A model generated the notes under the pieces. It saw only the letters and a list, made by a program, of their open reading frames with translations. It had not been told where the DNA came from and did no database searches. A DNA stretch of 64,000 bases from Thalassospira tepidiphila MCCC 1A03514 (GTDB taxonomy: Bacteria > Pseudomonadota > Alphaproteobacteria > Rhodospirillales > Thalassospiraceae): assembly GCF_001662875.1 (NCBI RefSeq), contig NZ_JPVZ01000009.1, positions 82,085 through 146,084 of the forward strand, given 5' to 3'. Positions 1-9,474 of this stretch are shown here, in pieces. How positions within the stretch are numbered: the stretch's first letter is position 1; each line of letters begins with the position of its first letter. A program made the translations under genes and the position numbers.

Positions 1-2885
1 CTCAGCCCGTCAAAACCGGAAATACGCCCCCACGGACCAAGATCAAAATCATTAAGGTGAAGCTCACCCGAAATGGATTTTTGCCCGGCTTCCTGATCAA
101 GGCTTGCGACAAGATGGCCGGTGCCAACGGTCAGGTCGGCGTCGAGTTGCTGCCGACCGTTTTCGCGCAAAGCAAGTTCCAGTGGTTTTCGAAGCTCAAT
201 CGTCTGATCGCCAATGATCGCTTCAAGCCGAGTGGCCGTTACGGCGATATCATTGCCAAGCGACAGATCAGCAGCCAAGTCGGTCGAAATCGGTACATTG
301 CCCTGATAAAGACCCGAACTCGTCAGCGTGATGGCAAGCGCATCCATGCCACCGTCAAGATCAAGGGCAAGCTCGTCAACCGCAATTGATCCGGCAATTA
401 TGTCACGTCCACCCAGCTCCGCTGAAATTTCCGGCACGTCAAACGCATTACCGATCGTCGCGGTCAGTTCAACATCCTCGATCATTGTCGGATTGGTGCC
501 ATCTGTGCTTGCCATTCGCATGCCCTTGGCCGATGCATTTGCCGTAATGCTTTGGCGTTGCCCATCCGGACGAAGGGCAATATCGGCCGTCACGGTTCCG
601 TTCACCAGACTGACGCCAAACTGATCGAGAAATTCGGCATCCAGATTTGACAGCGCAACATCACCGCGCATTGGAATGCTGTAGTCGGGCAAGGCAATAT
701 TGCCGCTCAACGCGACATGTTCGCCTTTAAGCGATATCTGCTCAACACGGAGCGCATCTTCGGGCAGAACAAGATTTGCAGCCACTTCGTAAGGACGGCT
801 GGCAAAGGTGAAGTTGCCGTTATTGGCAAGCGACAACACCGCCTGTTCTGACCACGCCATGCGGCTGGTCAGCACGATATCGGAGAATTCCTGACCCGAA
901 ACAGCAAGGCTTGGAACACTCAATTCAAATGTCCCCGGGGGTGCAGTCAGGTCACCTTCGAGATTGGCTGTCAGCTTTGCCGGGGCCATTTCGATGCCCA
1001 GATCCGGCGGCACCGCACCAGATGCAATATCAAGCGTGCTTTCAAGCGACAGCTTCTCGAATGCTTCTGTAATGCGAAGCATCAGCGGACCGTCAATCAT
1101 TGCGGTATCAAGTGCGCTGACATCAACGCTGAGATCAAGATCGGGTGCAAGTGTCACATTGCCCGTGATACGCGGCTCGGGCCCGACGATACGATCAAGA
1201 TCGGCAATCCCGAAACCGGCCTGACTGGCTGAAACCTCGATCCCGGTTTCCAGACCACTGGCCTCCGACCAGGTCAGGCCGGGCAAGGAAACCTGCCCCT
1301 GCCCGCGCAGATCAAGCCCCGAAATCGGCGCAAAAATCGCAAGATCCCGGATATCCGCCACGATGTTTGATGTCGTTACGACCAGATCCTCGTTAACGTC
1401 CGCCTGCCCGCGGAGCGTCATATCAGGCGTGTTCAATGCCAGATTGCGGATCGAAATATCGGCAAAGTCCGGCGACATCCGCGCATCAAATGACAAGTCC
1501 TGCGCCGCCCCCAGAAACGCACCCAGATCCGGGTCATCCCAATCCGTGCCGGTCGCAGAAAATGCGACGGTTGCGTCAAGTGGTTCATCCGCGTCATCGG
1601 GGGCCGCCATATCCGCCTGCAAGGCGATGTCGCCGATACGCGACACTGGCGTTTTCACATCACGGCCATTTACCCGCAGCGCCACACCGGGCATCGAAAG
1701 ATTGCCATTGGCCTGAACGGAAAGCCCAAGTTCCGCCCATGAAACTGCATCGTCAAGCAGTGCCGACATTGCAGGATCAATATCGGCCGTTAAATCGGCC
1801 GTCATCAGGCTGTCTTCAAGGTCAAGTTCGGTTGTGCCAGACAGCACCAGCACATCTGCCATCGCAATCGAAATGCGATCAAACGAAAGGATTTGTTCTG
1901 ATTGATCAAATGCCCCGCCAACGCCCAGTGCGACTTCTTTATCCATGCTTGCAGGCAATTGTTCGGTTATGCGTTCTTGCGGTGAAAGCGCACCGTCGAG
2001 CGTAAATGCCACAACATCCGAAGACAGTTGAACGCCAATGTCGCTTGCAAGTGATGCATAGCCCGCCGCCGACAGATCAATCGTGCCTTTCCAGTCATTG
2101 GCCGGACCATCGCCATTAAGCGCAATCTTGATATCCGTTGCGCTGGCCGGATCAACGCCAGCCAGGGTCATGACAAGCCCTTCGCGCCCCAACAACCCAT
2201 CAATCTCGGCGGCAAGATGTTGTCCGGGGCCGTCAAAATCCAGATCAAGTTTTATGCGGTCGGTACCGCCATCACGCGGCTGCAAATCCAGAAAGGCTGT
2301 CGCAGACAGGTTTGTGCCAACCTTTGCCCGCCCATTCAGGCTATAGAGGAAGCTGTTGCCGGTAACCTGATCAACAATGGCAATTTCGCCGAGCTCAAGC
2401 GCGTCAAGCGAAACCGCCAGCGGCATGGCAAAGCCACCGCCGTCTTCGTCCTCTTCCTCAACCGTTTCCGGTACGGTACCGTCGGGCAAAATGACATTGG
2501 TCGTTGCCAGACTGATCTTATTGATTTGCAACCGACCAGCCAAAAGTGCGGTCGGCGACCAGTCAAATTCGATATCATTGATATCAAGATGCAACCCATC
2601 TGTGGCGCGATCCATGGTCACCTGATCAAGGGCCAGTTCAGTCCACAAACTGCCTTCGATCCGGCCAAGCGCAAATTCGCTGTCGGTTGCGGCGGATACG
2701 GCCTCGTTGATCATCGGGGTTGCCATCCGCAATACCGGGCCGGTCCCGGCAACGGCAATCAGGCCGGCAAGTCCAAGCACGGCCCCGCCAAGACCATAGG
2801 CACCATAGCGCAACCACTTTGTCGAAGAACGGCGCGATGCGGAACGTTTGGGATTATTCGGTGGTGACGTGTCAGACCCGATCAA
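1..2885 (-). CDS. tamB: Translocation and assembly module subunit TamB (partial, C-terminus beyond window)
   Basis: Inner-membrane-anchored partner of TamA, of the large AsmA/TamB family that bridges the periplasm and helps insert outer-membrane proteins or move lipids. An open leftward frame runs without a stop from 2885 to base 1 (about 961 codons); full TamB proteins are longer, so the conserved C-terminal domain lies outside. The N-terminus has a short basic cytoplasmic stretch, then one hydrophobic segment at about residues 26-48, then repetitive low-complexity beta-type sequence. An acidic insertion (EEEDEDGG) lies near residue 145. The best start is a TTG whose first bases overlap the tamA stop (shared TTGA, 2885-2882), implying translational coupling. 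No ATG occurs before the membrane anchor. Assignment rests on the anchor, size, composition and the tamA neighbour. Confidence 0.9.
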   Translation of the reverse strand, partial: MIGSDTSPPNNPKRSASRRSSTKWLRYGAYGLGGAVLGLAGLIAVAGTGPVLRMATPMINEAVSAATDSEFALGRIEGSLWTELALDQVTMDRATDGLHLDINDIEFDWSPTALLAGRLQINKISLATTNVILPDGTVPETVEEEDEDGGGFAMPLAVSLDALELGEIAIVDQVTGNSFLYSLNGRAKVGTNLSATAFLDLQPRDGGTDRIKLDLDFDGPGQHLAAEIDGLLGREGLVMTLAGVDPASATDIKIALNGDGPANDWKGTIDLSAAGYASLASDIGVQLSSDVVAFTLDGALSPQERITEQLPASMDKEVALGVGGAFDQSEQILSFDRISIAMADVLVLSGTTELDLEDSLMTADLTADIDPAMSALLDDAVSWAELGLSVQANGNLSMPGVALRVNGRDVKTPVSRIGDIALQADMAAPDDADEPLDATVAFSATGTDWDDPDLGAFLGAAQDLSFDARMSPDFADISIRNLALNTPDMTLRGQADVNEDLVVTTSNIVADIRDLAIFAPISGLDLRGQGQVSLPGLTWSEASGLETGIEVSASQAGFGIADLDRIVGPEPRITGNVTLAPDLDLSVDVSALDTAMIDGPLMLRITEAFEKLSLESTLDIASGAVPPDLGIEMAPAKLTANLEGDLTAPPGTFELSVPSLAVSGQEFSDIVLTSRMAWSEQAVLSLANNGNFTFASRPYEVAANLVLPEDALRVEQISLKGEHVALSGNIALPDYSIPMRGDVALSNLDAEFLDQFGVSLVNGTVTADIALRPDGQRQSITANASAKGMRMASTDGTNPTMIEDVELTATIGNAFDVPEISAELGGRDIIAGSIAVDELALDLDGGMDALAITLTSSGLYQGNVPISTDLAADLSLGNDIAVTATRLEAIIGDQTIELRKPLELALRENGRQQLDADLTVGTGHLVASLDQEAGQKSISGELHLNDFDLGPWGRISGFDGL

Positions 2886-4891
2886 AATGCCTGCCCCAGA
2901 CTGATATAGAATTGAAAATCGTCATCAACGTTGTCGCGTTTATCAAGTGGTACTGCGACATCAAAACGCAGCGGCCCGACGGCGGTGTAATAACGGAAGC
3001 CAAGACCGGCAGCCCATAGAAGACGGATGTCTTCGGGCTCGGATCTGGCATACACGTTACCACCTTCGATGAATGGCACGATGCCAAAGCTTTCGGTCAC
3101 ACGGGCGCGGAATTCGGCACCGACTTCCAGTACGGAACGCCCGCCGAGCGGATCATCATCATCGTCGAGAGGACCGACTTTCTGGTATTCGTAGCCCCGG
3201 ATTGATCCGCCACCACCGGAATAATAGCGTTTGTTCGATGGCAGGTTGCCGCGATCCTCGCCGATAATGGTACCGGTGCGTGCACGGGCCGCCAGAACAT
3301 AGTCGCCCTCATCGTCAATCGACAGGTATTGCGACCCGACGACCGATACGGTGGTGAAACCGGTATCCTTGTCGGTCAGGCCCATATAGGGCGATACGTT
3401 GATTTCAAAACGGTTCCCCCGGCTCGGATCAAGGGGATTGTCGGTGTTGTCATGGCGCAAGATGCCCCGCAAACCGGCAAGATAGAATTCCTCGTTCGGG
3501 GAGTCTGATCCAGTCAGGTCGGAATATTCCGCAGTGACACCAAATGTCGTTGTCCAGTTTTCCCAAAGCGGACGTTCGATACCGGCAAAGCTGTCAAGCG
3601 TTGAGCCCTTGTAGGCGTCAGTATCGTTGTTTTTGGCATTGGCCTCGGCCACAAAGGACTGACGCCGTTCAAGAAACTGCGGCTTTTTGAATTCTGCCGA
3701 CAGACCTTGTTCAAGGCTTGAAACATCAATCCCCAGCCGCAGACGTTCACCCGCACCAAACAGATTGCGATGTTCCCAGAACGCGTTGGCACCCGGACCA
3801 TCAGCGGTCGAAAAATTCACCCCGCCGCCGATCGAACGCATTTTGCGTTCAACCACCTCGATCTCAACCGGGATTTCGCCATTGTCATTTACCGGACCGG
3901 CAACCTTGACGATCACACTGTCAAACAGGTTGGTTTGCGCCAGATCGCGGCGCGTGGTGCGCACCTGATCGGGATGATATTGTTCGCCCGACCGCCAGCT
4001 GCGGTATCCTGCGATGAAGTCCGCATCGACGTCCTCTGCACCATTGACGGTAATCTTGCCAAAATCGGCCTGCGGCCCGGTTTCAAAGGCATAATTGATC
4101 GTAATGGTTTTTTGCGCGGTGTCGGCCAATACGGTTCGTTTACCAGCCTCGACAAGCGGGTAACCCTGTTCGCGCAGGATATCGACACCGTATTGTTCAC
4201 CCAGAATGATCGGCTCCGCGGTCGCGCGCTGCCCGATCTCAAGGCGGGTCTTTTCAAGTTCCTTATCCGTCGCATGGCGTTCCACCACGCGATCAGGGTA
4301 TGTGATCACAAGGTTCACCGCCGAAATCAGATAGGGTGTACCGACATCGATATTATAGGTCAGAACCAATGGTGTCGGCTGTTCGGATGTTGATGCCAAT
4401 GCATCATCTCCGGACTGGCCATCGGCCGGGTCTTGTTCAGAACCAGCATCAGGTGCGTCTTGGACTGGCGCGCTATCCGATGTGTCTGTGGCGGCCTTTT
4501 CATTAATTTCAAAGGTGATCTGCCCGTCGTAAAATCCCTTGGATCGCAGCACAGCCTGAAACCGTTCGACATCGTCTTCGGCACGGCGTTGCAGGCCCGC
4601 GCGTGAAGCGGTCGGGCGCGACTGCAGACGGCGCGCCGTACTAACCCCGTCCAACGCCGCAATCAGATTTTCTTCCTGGGGATCAATGCCGGCAATTTCG
4701 ACTTCATAGGGGATGGTTTGTTGCAGATCATTTTGCGCAATCTCGCTGTCAGCACCGTCGCCAAATCCAAGCACACCACTTAGCCCCTCGTCCGAGGTGC
4801 ACGCCGAAAGCATCGACCCTGCCAGTAAAAGCGGAACGATTGCAAACCTGCGCCTGAGGATCGGAGATGTGTCTAGGATGCGTTTATTCAA
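2882..4891 (-). CDS. tamA: Autotransporter assembly factor TamA (Omp85 family, lipoprotein-like signal)
   Basis: Outer-membrane Omp85 protein: N-terminal POTRA repeats (roughly residues 60-320) followed by a surface-antigen beta-barrel ending in a C-terminal Phe, the usual signal for Bam insertion. The barrel half contains the typical GNRFE and GGSIRGYEY motifs; the latter is the Omp85 (V/I)RG(F/Y) loop motif. I place the start at TTG 4891, because a basic then hydrophobic segment follows directly and ends in a lipobox-like LSAC (Cys31). A GTG at 5002 in the same frame is possible but would bury the signal sequence behind 37 extra residues. The gene overlaps tamB by 4 bp. Family identity is firm; the start and lipidation are inferences. 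Confidence 0.92.
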   Translation of the reverse strand: MNKRILDTSPILRRRFAIVPLLLAGSMLSACTSDEGLSGVLGFGDGADSEIAQNDLQQTIPYEVEIAGIDPQEENLIAALDGVSTARRLQSRPTASRAGLQRRAEDDVERFQAVLRSKGFYDGQITFEINEKAATDTSDSAPVQDAPDAGSEQDPADGQSGDDALASTSEQPTPLVLTYNIDVGTPYLISAVNLVITYPDRVVERHATDKELEKTRLEIGQRATAEPIILGEQYGVDILREQGYPLVEAGKRTVLADTAQKTITINYAFETGPQADFGKITVNGAEDVDADFIAGYRSWRSGEQYHPDQVRTTRRDLAQTNLFDSVIVKVAGPVNDNGEIPVEIEVVERKMRSIGGGVNFSTADGPGANAFWEHRNLFGAGERLRLGIDVSSLEQGLSAEFKKPQFLERRQSFVAEANAKNNDTDAYKGSTLDSFAGIERPLWENWTTTFGVTAEYSDLTGSDSPNEEFYLAGLRGILRHDNTDNPLDPSRGNRFEINVSPYMGLTDKDTGFTTVSVVGSQYLSIDDEGDYVLAARARTGTIIGEDRGNLPSNKRYYSGGGGSIRGYEYQKVGPLDDDDDPLGGRSVLEVGAEFRARVTESFGIVPFIEGGNVYARSEPEDIRLLWAAGLGFRYYTAVGPLRFDVAVPLDKRDNVDDDFQFYISLGQAF

Positions 4892-5180
4892 ACCATCTTG
4901 CCCTTGAAAGCTTTGCGGACGCAGTGCAACGTACGCCAACCTGTTTGTTTCTGATCTCTTGTTTATATAAGTGCAAACGATCAGGATGATTAAATGTTTC
5001 ACAGCAGGCCCAATGAAAACACCTTATTTTCATTGAACGCACTGGTCGAGTGTGACCTGTGCCATGATCCATGAAAAAAAGGCATGGCTATGAACAATAA
5101 ATGCGCTTGCGACGAACGATCTTTGGGCGTACCGGAAGTTGAGCGCAACATATTTACCCTCATCGTAGGAGAGCTGCACA

Positions 5181-7151
5181 GTGACTTTGCCCCAGACCAA
5201 TACTGTCATCATCCGTGCAGCCGTGCGCGACGACCTTGATGGTCTTTGCGCGCTTGAAAGCGGCAATTTCGAAAGCGATCTGATTTCACGTGCCTCCTTC
5301 TCGAGGTTCCTGCGTCAGGCCAGCGCGCGCCTTCTTGTCGCAGACGCTGGTGATGCCGATCATCCTGAAATTGTCGGGTATGGTTTGCTGTTGCTGCGCA
5401 CCAATACCGTTACAGCACGGATTTACTCGCTGGCGATTGCAAAAGACTGGCGCGGCAAGGGTTTGGGCACACAGCTTTTGGCTGGCCTTGAAAATCTGGC
5501 GATGGATGCGGGATGCACGCGCATGCGCCTTGAAGTGCGCGTCACCAATGAAACCGCTCGCAATCTATACGAACGTCATGGCTATGTCCGGATTGCCGAT
5601 CTTCCAGGTTACTATGAAGATGGTAGTGATGGCGTCCGCCTTGAACACGCGCTTTATGATGGCGAAAGTGCTGTCAGCCCGGCGGTTGCCACCGGTGCGC
5701 CGCTGATTTTGGTCGACCGTCTGTCGGATCAACGCTTTGCCGTATCGGGGGCACGCGTGATGCGGGTGCGCGATTATCTCGCACTTGATCACGGTGTGCG
5801 TAACCGGCGTGTGATCAACCTGTGCCAGTCCTATGAATATCTGTCGCGCGGTTATTATTGCAGCCTTCTTGCGGCCGCCCGGGCAGAGCGCGTCATTCCC
5901 GAGGCCGATGTTCTTTTGGATTTGAACTGGAAGCGCCTTCAGAAGACCGCACGTGCGGAACTCAGCCCGCAAATCATCGAGGCACTGGAAAAGTCCGGCC
6001 AGACGCCTGATCAGGCCCCGGATCATATCGATGTCTATTTCGGGCGAACCGCCAACAAGAAGTTTCGTCAGATTGGCGAACGCGCCTTTGATCAGTTCCG
6101 CTGCCCCATCCTGCGTCTGCATCTGAACAAGCAGGACCGCAGAATTTTGCGCGAAATCGAAGCCCCGTCGATCAGCCAGCTTGATGATGACAAACTTGTC
6201 GAGTTCGAGGCCGCATTGCGCGCCTATTTGCGTGGGCGCGTGCGCAAACAGGGCAACGTCACCCCGCCGACTGCCCTTGTCGCGATCCTGCATGACCCGG
6301 ATGAAGTCCTGCCACCGTCAGACAAGGAGGCGCTGGCCAATTTCGTGCAGGCCGCGTCCGATCTGGGGGCGAAGGCCGAACTGATTACGGCCAAGGATTT
6401 CCATCATCTTTCGGAATTTGATGCGCTTTTGATCCGCGAAACCACCGCCCTTGATCACCATACCTATCGCTTTGCCAAGCGGGCGGTAAAGGAAGGCATT
6501 CCGGTGATTGATGATCCGGACTCGATGCTGCGTTGTACCAACAAGGTCTATTTGGCCGAATTGCTGCGCACACACCGTATCCCGGCACCCAAAAGTGCGA
6601 TTTTCGATAAGCGCCGCATTCCCGACATCGCAAAGCAATTCAGCTTCCCGTCGGTTCTGAAGGTGCCGGATGGCTGCTTCTCGCGCGGGGTACGCAAGGT
6701 CAAGTCGCCAGAACACCTGAACGAAGTTGCGACCGAGATGTTCAAAAACTCCGAACTTCTCGTCATTCAGGAATATGTCGAAACCACCTTTGACTGGCGT
6801 ATTGGTGTTTTGGGTGGCGAGGCCATCTTTGCCAGCCGCTATTTCATGGCACCGGGCCACTGGCAGATCGTCAAACACGAAGATGATGGCAAAAGCTATG
6901 AGGAAGGCGGGTTTGAAACCCTTGCGGTCGAAGACGCCCCTGCTGACATCGTTGCGACTGCCCTTGCCTCTGCACGTTTGATGGGCGACGGCCTTTATGG
7001 TGTGGACGTTAAGGAAACGCCCTATGGCCCGATGGTGATCGAGGTCAATGACAACCCCAATATCGATGCCGGGGTTGAGGATGTGGTTCTGGGCATGGAT
7101 TTGTATCGCCGGATCATTGCGCATCTTCTTGGCAAGATCGCACGCCCGTAA
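5181..7151 (+). CDS. GNAT acetyltransferase - RLAN - RimK-like ATP-grasp ligase fusion
   Basis: Three-part protein of 656 residues. Residues about 8-150 are a GNAT acetyltransferase, with acetyl-CoA loop DWRGKGLG at 89-96. Residues about 170-410 match the RLAN domain that precedes some RimK-like enzymes. Residues about 430-650 are an ATP-grasp fold, with LKVPDG and ending in the metal-binding motif VIEVNDNPNID. RimK-type enzymes join an amino acid, often glutamate, to a carboxylate using ATP. The GTG start has a good ribosome site (AGGAG, 7-8 nt upstream). The next gene, convergent across a shared terminator, is another GNAT fusion carrying a C39-like peptidase. The pairing suggests synthesis and removal of an amide- or peptide-type modification; the substrate is unknown. 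Confidence 0.85.
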   Translation: MTLPQTNTVIIRAAVRDDLDGLCALESGNFESDLISRASFSRFLRQASARLLVADAGDADHPEIVGYGLLLLRTNTVTARIYSLAIAKDWRGKGLGTQLLAGLENLAMDAGCTRMRLEVRVTNETARNLYERHGYVRIADLPGYYEDGSDGVRLEHALYDGESAVSPAVATGAPLILVDRLSDQRFAVSGARVMRVRDYLALDHGVRNRRVINLCQSYEYLSRGYYCSLLAAARAERVIPEADVLLDLNWKRLQKTARAELSPQIIEALEKSGQTPDQAPDHIDVYFGRTANKKFRQIGERAFDQFRCPILRLHLNKQDRRILREIEAPSISQLDDDKLVEFEAALRAYLRGRVRKQGNVTPPTALVAILHDPDEVLPPSDKEALANFVQAASDLGAKAELITAKDFHHLSEFDALLIRETTALDHHTYRFAKRAVKEGIPVIDDPDSMLRCTNKVYLAELLRTHRIPAPKSAIFDKRRIPDIAKQFSFPSVLKVPDGCFSRGVRKVKSPEHLNEVATEMFKNSELLVIQEYVETTFDWRIGVLGGEAIFASRYFMAPGHWQIVKHEDDGKSYEEGGFETLAVEDAPADIVATALASARLMGDGLYGVDVKETPYGPMVIEVNDNPNIDAGVEDVVLGMDLYRRIIAHLLGKIARP

Positions 7152-7177
7152 GGGCCTCTGCAGCATCCCATAAAAGC

Positions 7178-7206
7178 AAAAGGCCGGGTTTTTACCCGGC
7201 CTTTTT
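7178..7206. terminator. Bidirectional intrinsic terminator
   Basis: A 10-bp perfect stem (AAAGGCCGGG / CCCGGCCTTT) with a T-rich loop, flanked by A- and T-runs so that it can work on both strands between the two convergent GNAT fusions. The last codons and stop of the leftward gene (KKAG-stop) lie inside the stem. Confidence 0.85.
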
Positions 7207-8334
7207 GTCAATGAAGACAGCAGCTTGCAGTTTATCGCGGCCATAACGCGCCATCAGATCAAACTCGTGACGCAGGATCGGCACGGACAGACAGTCACTG
7301 CCGGTATAGGGTTCATGGTCTTCGCCAATATCGGGATCACTGACATAGACAAACCGGTCATCAAAGCCCGAAACCACCACCCAGTGCGGGATTTTATCGC
7401 CATAAATGCGGTACTGGCTGATCAGGACCAGAGCCATTTTGCCCTGTTTGGTGCGTTCTTCGATCTCGGCAATGCCAAACGGGCCGGTCGTGACCAAAAT
7501 ACCGGCATCAAGTGCCTGACGGGCAAAGTCGTAATGGACCAGTTCGACCACTTCGCGGTTTTTCGGTTTGCGCACGGTATCAACGAATAGCGGCCCGTCC
7601 CGGCTGCTCAGCACTTCGACATCAAAGCCGCGCTTGTGCGCCGCCAACGCCAGTCCCAGCGGGCCACAACCACCATGCCCGGACGTCATGAAGATCGTGG
7701 TGGCTTCGCGCCACAGCGCAATTTCAAGATTACGATCAAGTTCGATATTCTGATCGAGCGCATTCATCGCCATCATCAGGGCCGCCGGGCCACAGGTAAA
7801 TGGCAGGGTCTGGTGATAGAAATGGATCGGCGAAGGCAAATGCATGGCATTGGGAACCAATACCTTTTCCATGCGAAGCGCATTCGAATGATCGGGATAA
7901 TAATCCGGATAAAGCGCGAATTCGCGATATCCAACCGATTTGAAAAGCCGGATCGCATCCTTGTTTTTCTGGCTGACTTCAAGGCGCAGGATCGGTGTTC
8001 CGAAATCAAGGCTGAGTTCTTCGGCCCGTTCAATCAGGGCACGGCCAATCCCCTGCCCGCGCTGATCGGGTGATACCGCCATCGAATAAAGGCGCGCGAG
8101 TGCGACGTTGCTGCGAAAAATCACCAGCGCGTAGCCAACAACAACGCCCCCGTCCCTGGTGGCTTCCGCCACAGTCAGACGGGCGGTTTCACTGCCGACG
8201 AAACGTTTGAAGGCACGCCGGGTCAGTCGGTCGACTTCAAAGGACCGGTTTTCAATCTCGCACAGGGCGTCGAGATCTTCGTTCCTGGCCAGTCGAAATC
8301 TGATATTGGAAAGTTGGTCTGCGTTTGACGTCAT
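7192..8334 (-). CDS. GNAT acetyltransferase - C39-like cysteine peptidase fusion
   Basis: About 380 residues. The N-terminal half (10-155) is a GNAT domain with acetyl-CoA loop QRGQGIGRAL (91-100). The C-terminal half is a papain-fold C39-family peptidase: Q175 and the nucleophile in TCGPAAL (Cys181), then a catalytic-type His in PHWVVVSGF followed by Asp in SDPD. There is no signal peptide or ABC-transporter portion, so it is probably cytoplasmic and not a bacteriocin exporter. The start is uncertain: ATG 8334 leaves the same short leader as the GNAT domain of its convergent partner, but ATG 8382 and upstream alternatives are in frame, and none has a strong ribosome site. Its link to the ligase next door is inferred from co-location and shared architecture. 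Confidence 0.83.
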   Translation of the reverse strand: MTSNADQLSNIRFRLARNEDLDALCEIENRSFEVDRLTRRAFKRFVGSETARLTVAEATRDGGVVVGYALVIFRSNVALARLYSMAVSPDQRGQGIGRALIERAEELSLDFGTPILRLEVSQKNKDAIRLFKSVGYREFALYPDYYPDHSNALRMEKVLVPNAMHLPSPIHFYHQTLPFTCGPAALMMAMNALDQNIELDRNLEIALWREATTIFMTSGHGGCGPLGLALAAHKRGFDVEVLSSRDGPLFVDTVRKPKNREVVELVHYDFARQALDAGILVTTGPFGIAEIEERTKQGKMALVLISQYRIYGDKIPHWVVVSGFDDRFVYVSDPDIGEDHEPYTGSDCLSVPILRHEFDLMARYGRDKLQAAVFIDKKAG

Positions 8335-8480
8335 ACCGGTGCCACTTGATAAAACCATGCCAGATACAGCATGCGCGGACATATCGTCATGAAACACACA
8401 AAAGCAATAGTGCAATTTATGCGATGCTCACTGCGTTTTTTGCACAGCAACGCACCGCATAACGTGCAAATTCAAACGGC

Positions 8481-8894
8481 TTAGCCGCGTGCTGCAATCC
8501 GCGGTGCCAGCGGCGCCATATCATATCCGGCCTCCGCCGCGGCCTTGACGATATCGCCAACCTGCATCTGCCCGGCATTGGCCAGCGACCACAGGATGGT
8601 GCAGCGTGTACCACTGCGGCAATAGGCAAAGATGGGCTTTTCGGCGGCGGTCAGATTGGCTGCAAAGGCATCTGCATCCGCGTCCGACACATTGCCACTT
8701 GCGACGGGCTGGAAGATCGCCTTCATACCGGCAGCCTCGGCCTTGGCGGCGACTTCGGAAAATGACGGCTGCCCGGGATCTTCACCATCCGGGCGGTTGC
8801 AAATGATGGTTTTGAAACCGGCCGCAGCGATTTCGTCAATCGCAGCAAGCGGCATTTGCGGGGATACAGTCAGTTCATCACTCAGGCGTTTCAT
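8481..8894 (-). CDS. TIGR01244 family sulfur transferase / DSP-like phosphatase
   Basis: 137 residues. The small phosphatase-fold family includes the N-terminal domain of Blh proteins of sulfide-responsive operons. The P-loop is clear: AYCRSGTRC, a Cys-(X)5-Arg signature. ATG 8894 is preferred, with GGAAT upstream; a longer frame from 9002 adds an unlikely leader. Upstream on the same strand is a DUF2892 membrane protein, a common companion of rhodanese and sulfur-handling genes. A role in sulfide or persulfide handling is an inference from family and neighbour; the catalytic Cys is directly visible. Confidence 0.82.
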   Translation of the reverse strand: MKRLSDELTVSPQMPLAAIDEIAAAGFKTIICNRPDGEDPGQPSFSEVAAKAEAAGMKAIFQPVASGNVSDADADAFAANLTAAEKPIFAYCRSGTRCTILWSLANAGQMQVGDIVKAAAEAGYDMAPLAPRIAARG

Positions 8895-9014
8895 TTTTAT
8901 ATTCCGTTCGTCGTTGCTGGTCGCCGTGCCCACACGTCGGGCATCAACAGCACGTCTATCCAACATACCGCAGAGATCTACGGACGCCAGCATAACGTTC
9001 AAACAACAACAGAT

Positions 9015-9030
9015 CGAACGGAATATTCCG
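9015..9030. promoter_or_regulatory. Palindrome upstream of the TIGR01244 gene
   Basis: A 12-bp perfect palindrome, CGGAATATTCCG (9019-9030), lies between the two leftward sulfur-related genes. Its left flank, CGAACGGAAT (9015-9024), recurs as an inverted copy at 8901-8910, right at the ribosome site of the TIGR01244 gene. It may be an operator; the regulator is not known and no regulator gene is adjacent. Confidence 0.35.
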
Positions 9031-9052
9031 GTTTCAAACGCCGTTTATTACC

Positions 9053-9277
9053 TTATTTGGAAAGCGGACAGGTCCGCAGGCCAAACAGCATGTAAAGCGG
9101 GCAGAAACGCAGTGCCGCAGTCGCCAACATGACAACACCGGCAGCAATCATCACCCAGCCATAAACGCCATACGCCATGCCACCACCTTCGGGCGCGGCA
9201 GAAACAAACGGAATGGCCAGCAAAACAACACCGGCAATCGCACGGACAATACGGTCCAGGGTTCCAACATTCGCCAT
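9053..9277 (-). CDS. DUF2892 (YgaP-like) small inner-membrane protein
   Basis: 74 residues with two hydrophobic segments (about 11-28 and 36-54) separated by a short Gly-rich loop, and a C-terminal FCPLYMLFGLRTCP. The cysteine-proline pattern is typical of DUF2892 proteins, which often accompany or are fused to rhodaneses. The start ATG 9277 has an ideal ribosome site, AGGAGG, 5 nt upstream. It precedes the TIGR01244 gene by about 160 bp on the same strand. No enzymatic motif is visible; a part in sulfur metabolism is inferred only from the family's usual company. Confidence 0.85.
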   Translation of the reverse strand: MANVGTLDRIVRAIAGVVLLAIPFVSAAPEGGGMAYGVYGWVMIAAGVVMLATAALRFCPLYMLFGLRTCPLSK

Positions 9278-9474
9278 AACTTCCTCCTTGGGAAAAGCTC
9301 TGATGGAGTGATTTATAACATTATAATCCAATCGATTACTTTGATACTTATCAATCGCCTCCATGCGGATCGGTACTTTGGCGGATGCCCTGTTTCGTGG
9401 CTTGCCCAATGGTTGCGTCCATGCCAAAAGTTCAAAACCCAAATGATATCAAGCTCCTCAGGAAACGCGCAGAT

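Noticed and set aside
1436..2867. Open frames of 189 and 216 codons on the + strand
   Set aside because: They lie antisense to the uninterrupted tamB frame, lack protein-like composition and have no ribosome site.
3770..4393. 207-codon + frame opposite tamA
   Set aside because: Antisense shadow of the Omp85 gene.
9278..9474. Thiamin riboswitch upstream of tenA
   Set aside because: No CTGAGA-type conserved core or pairing found.
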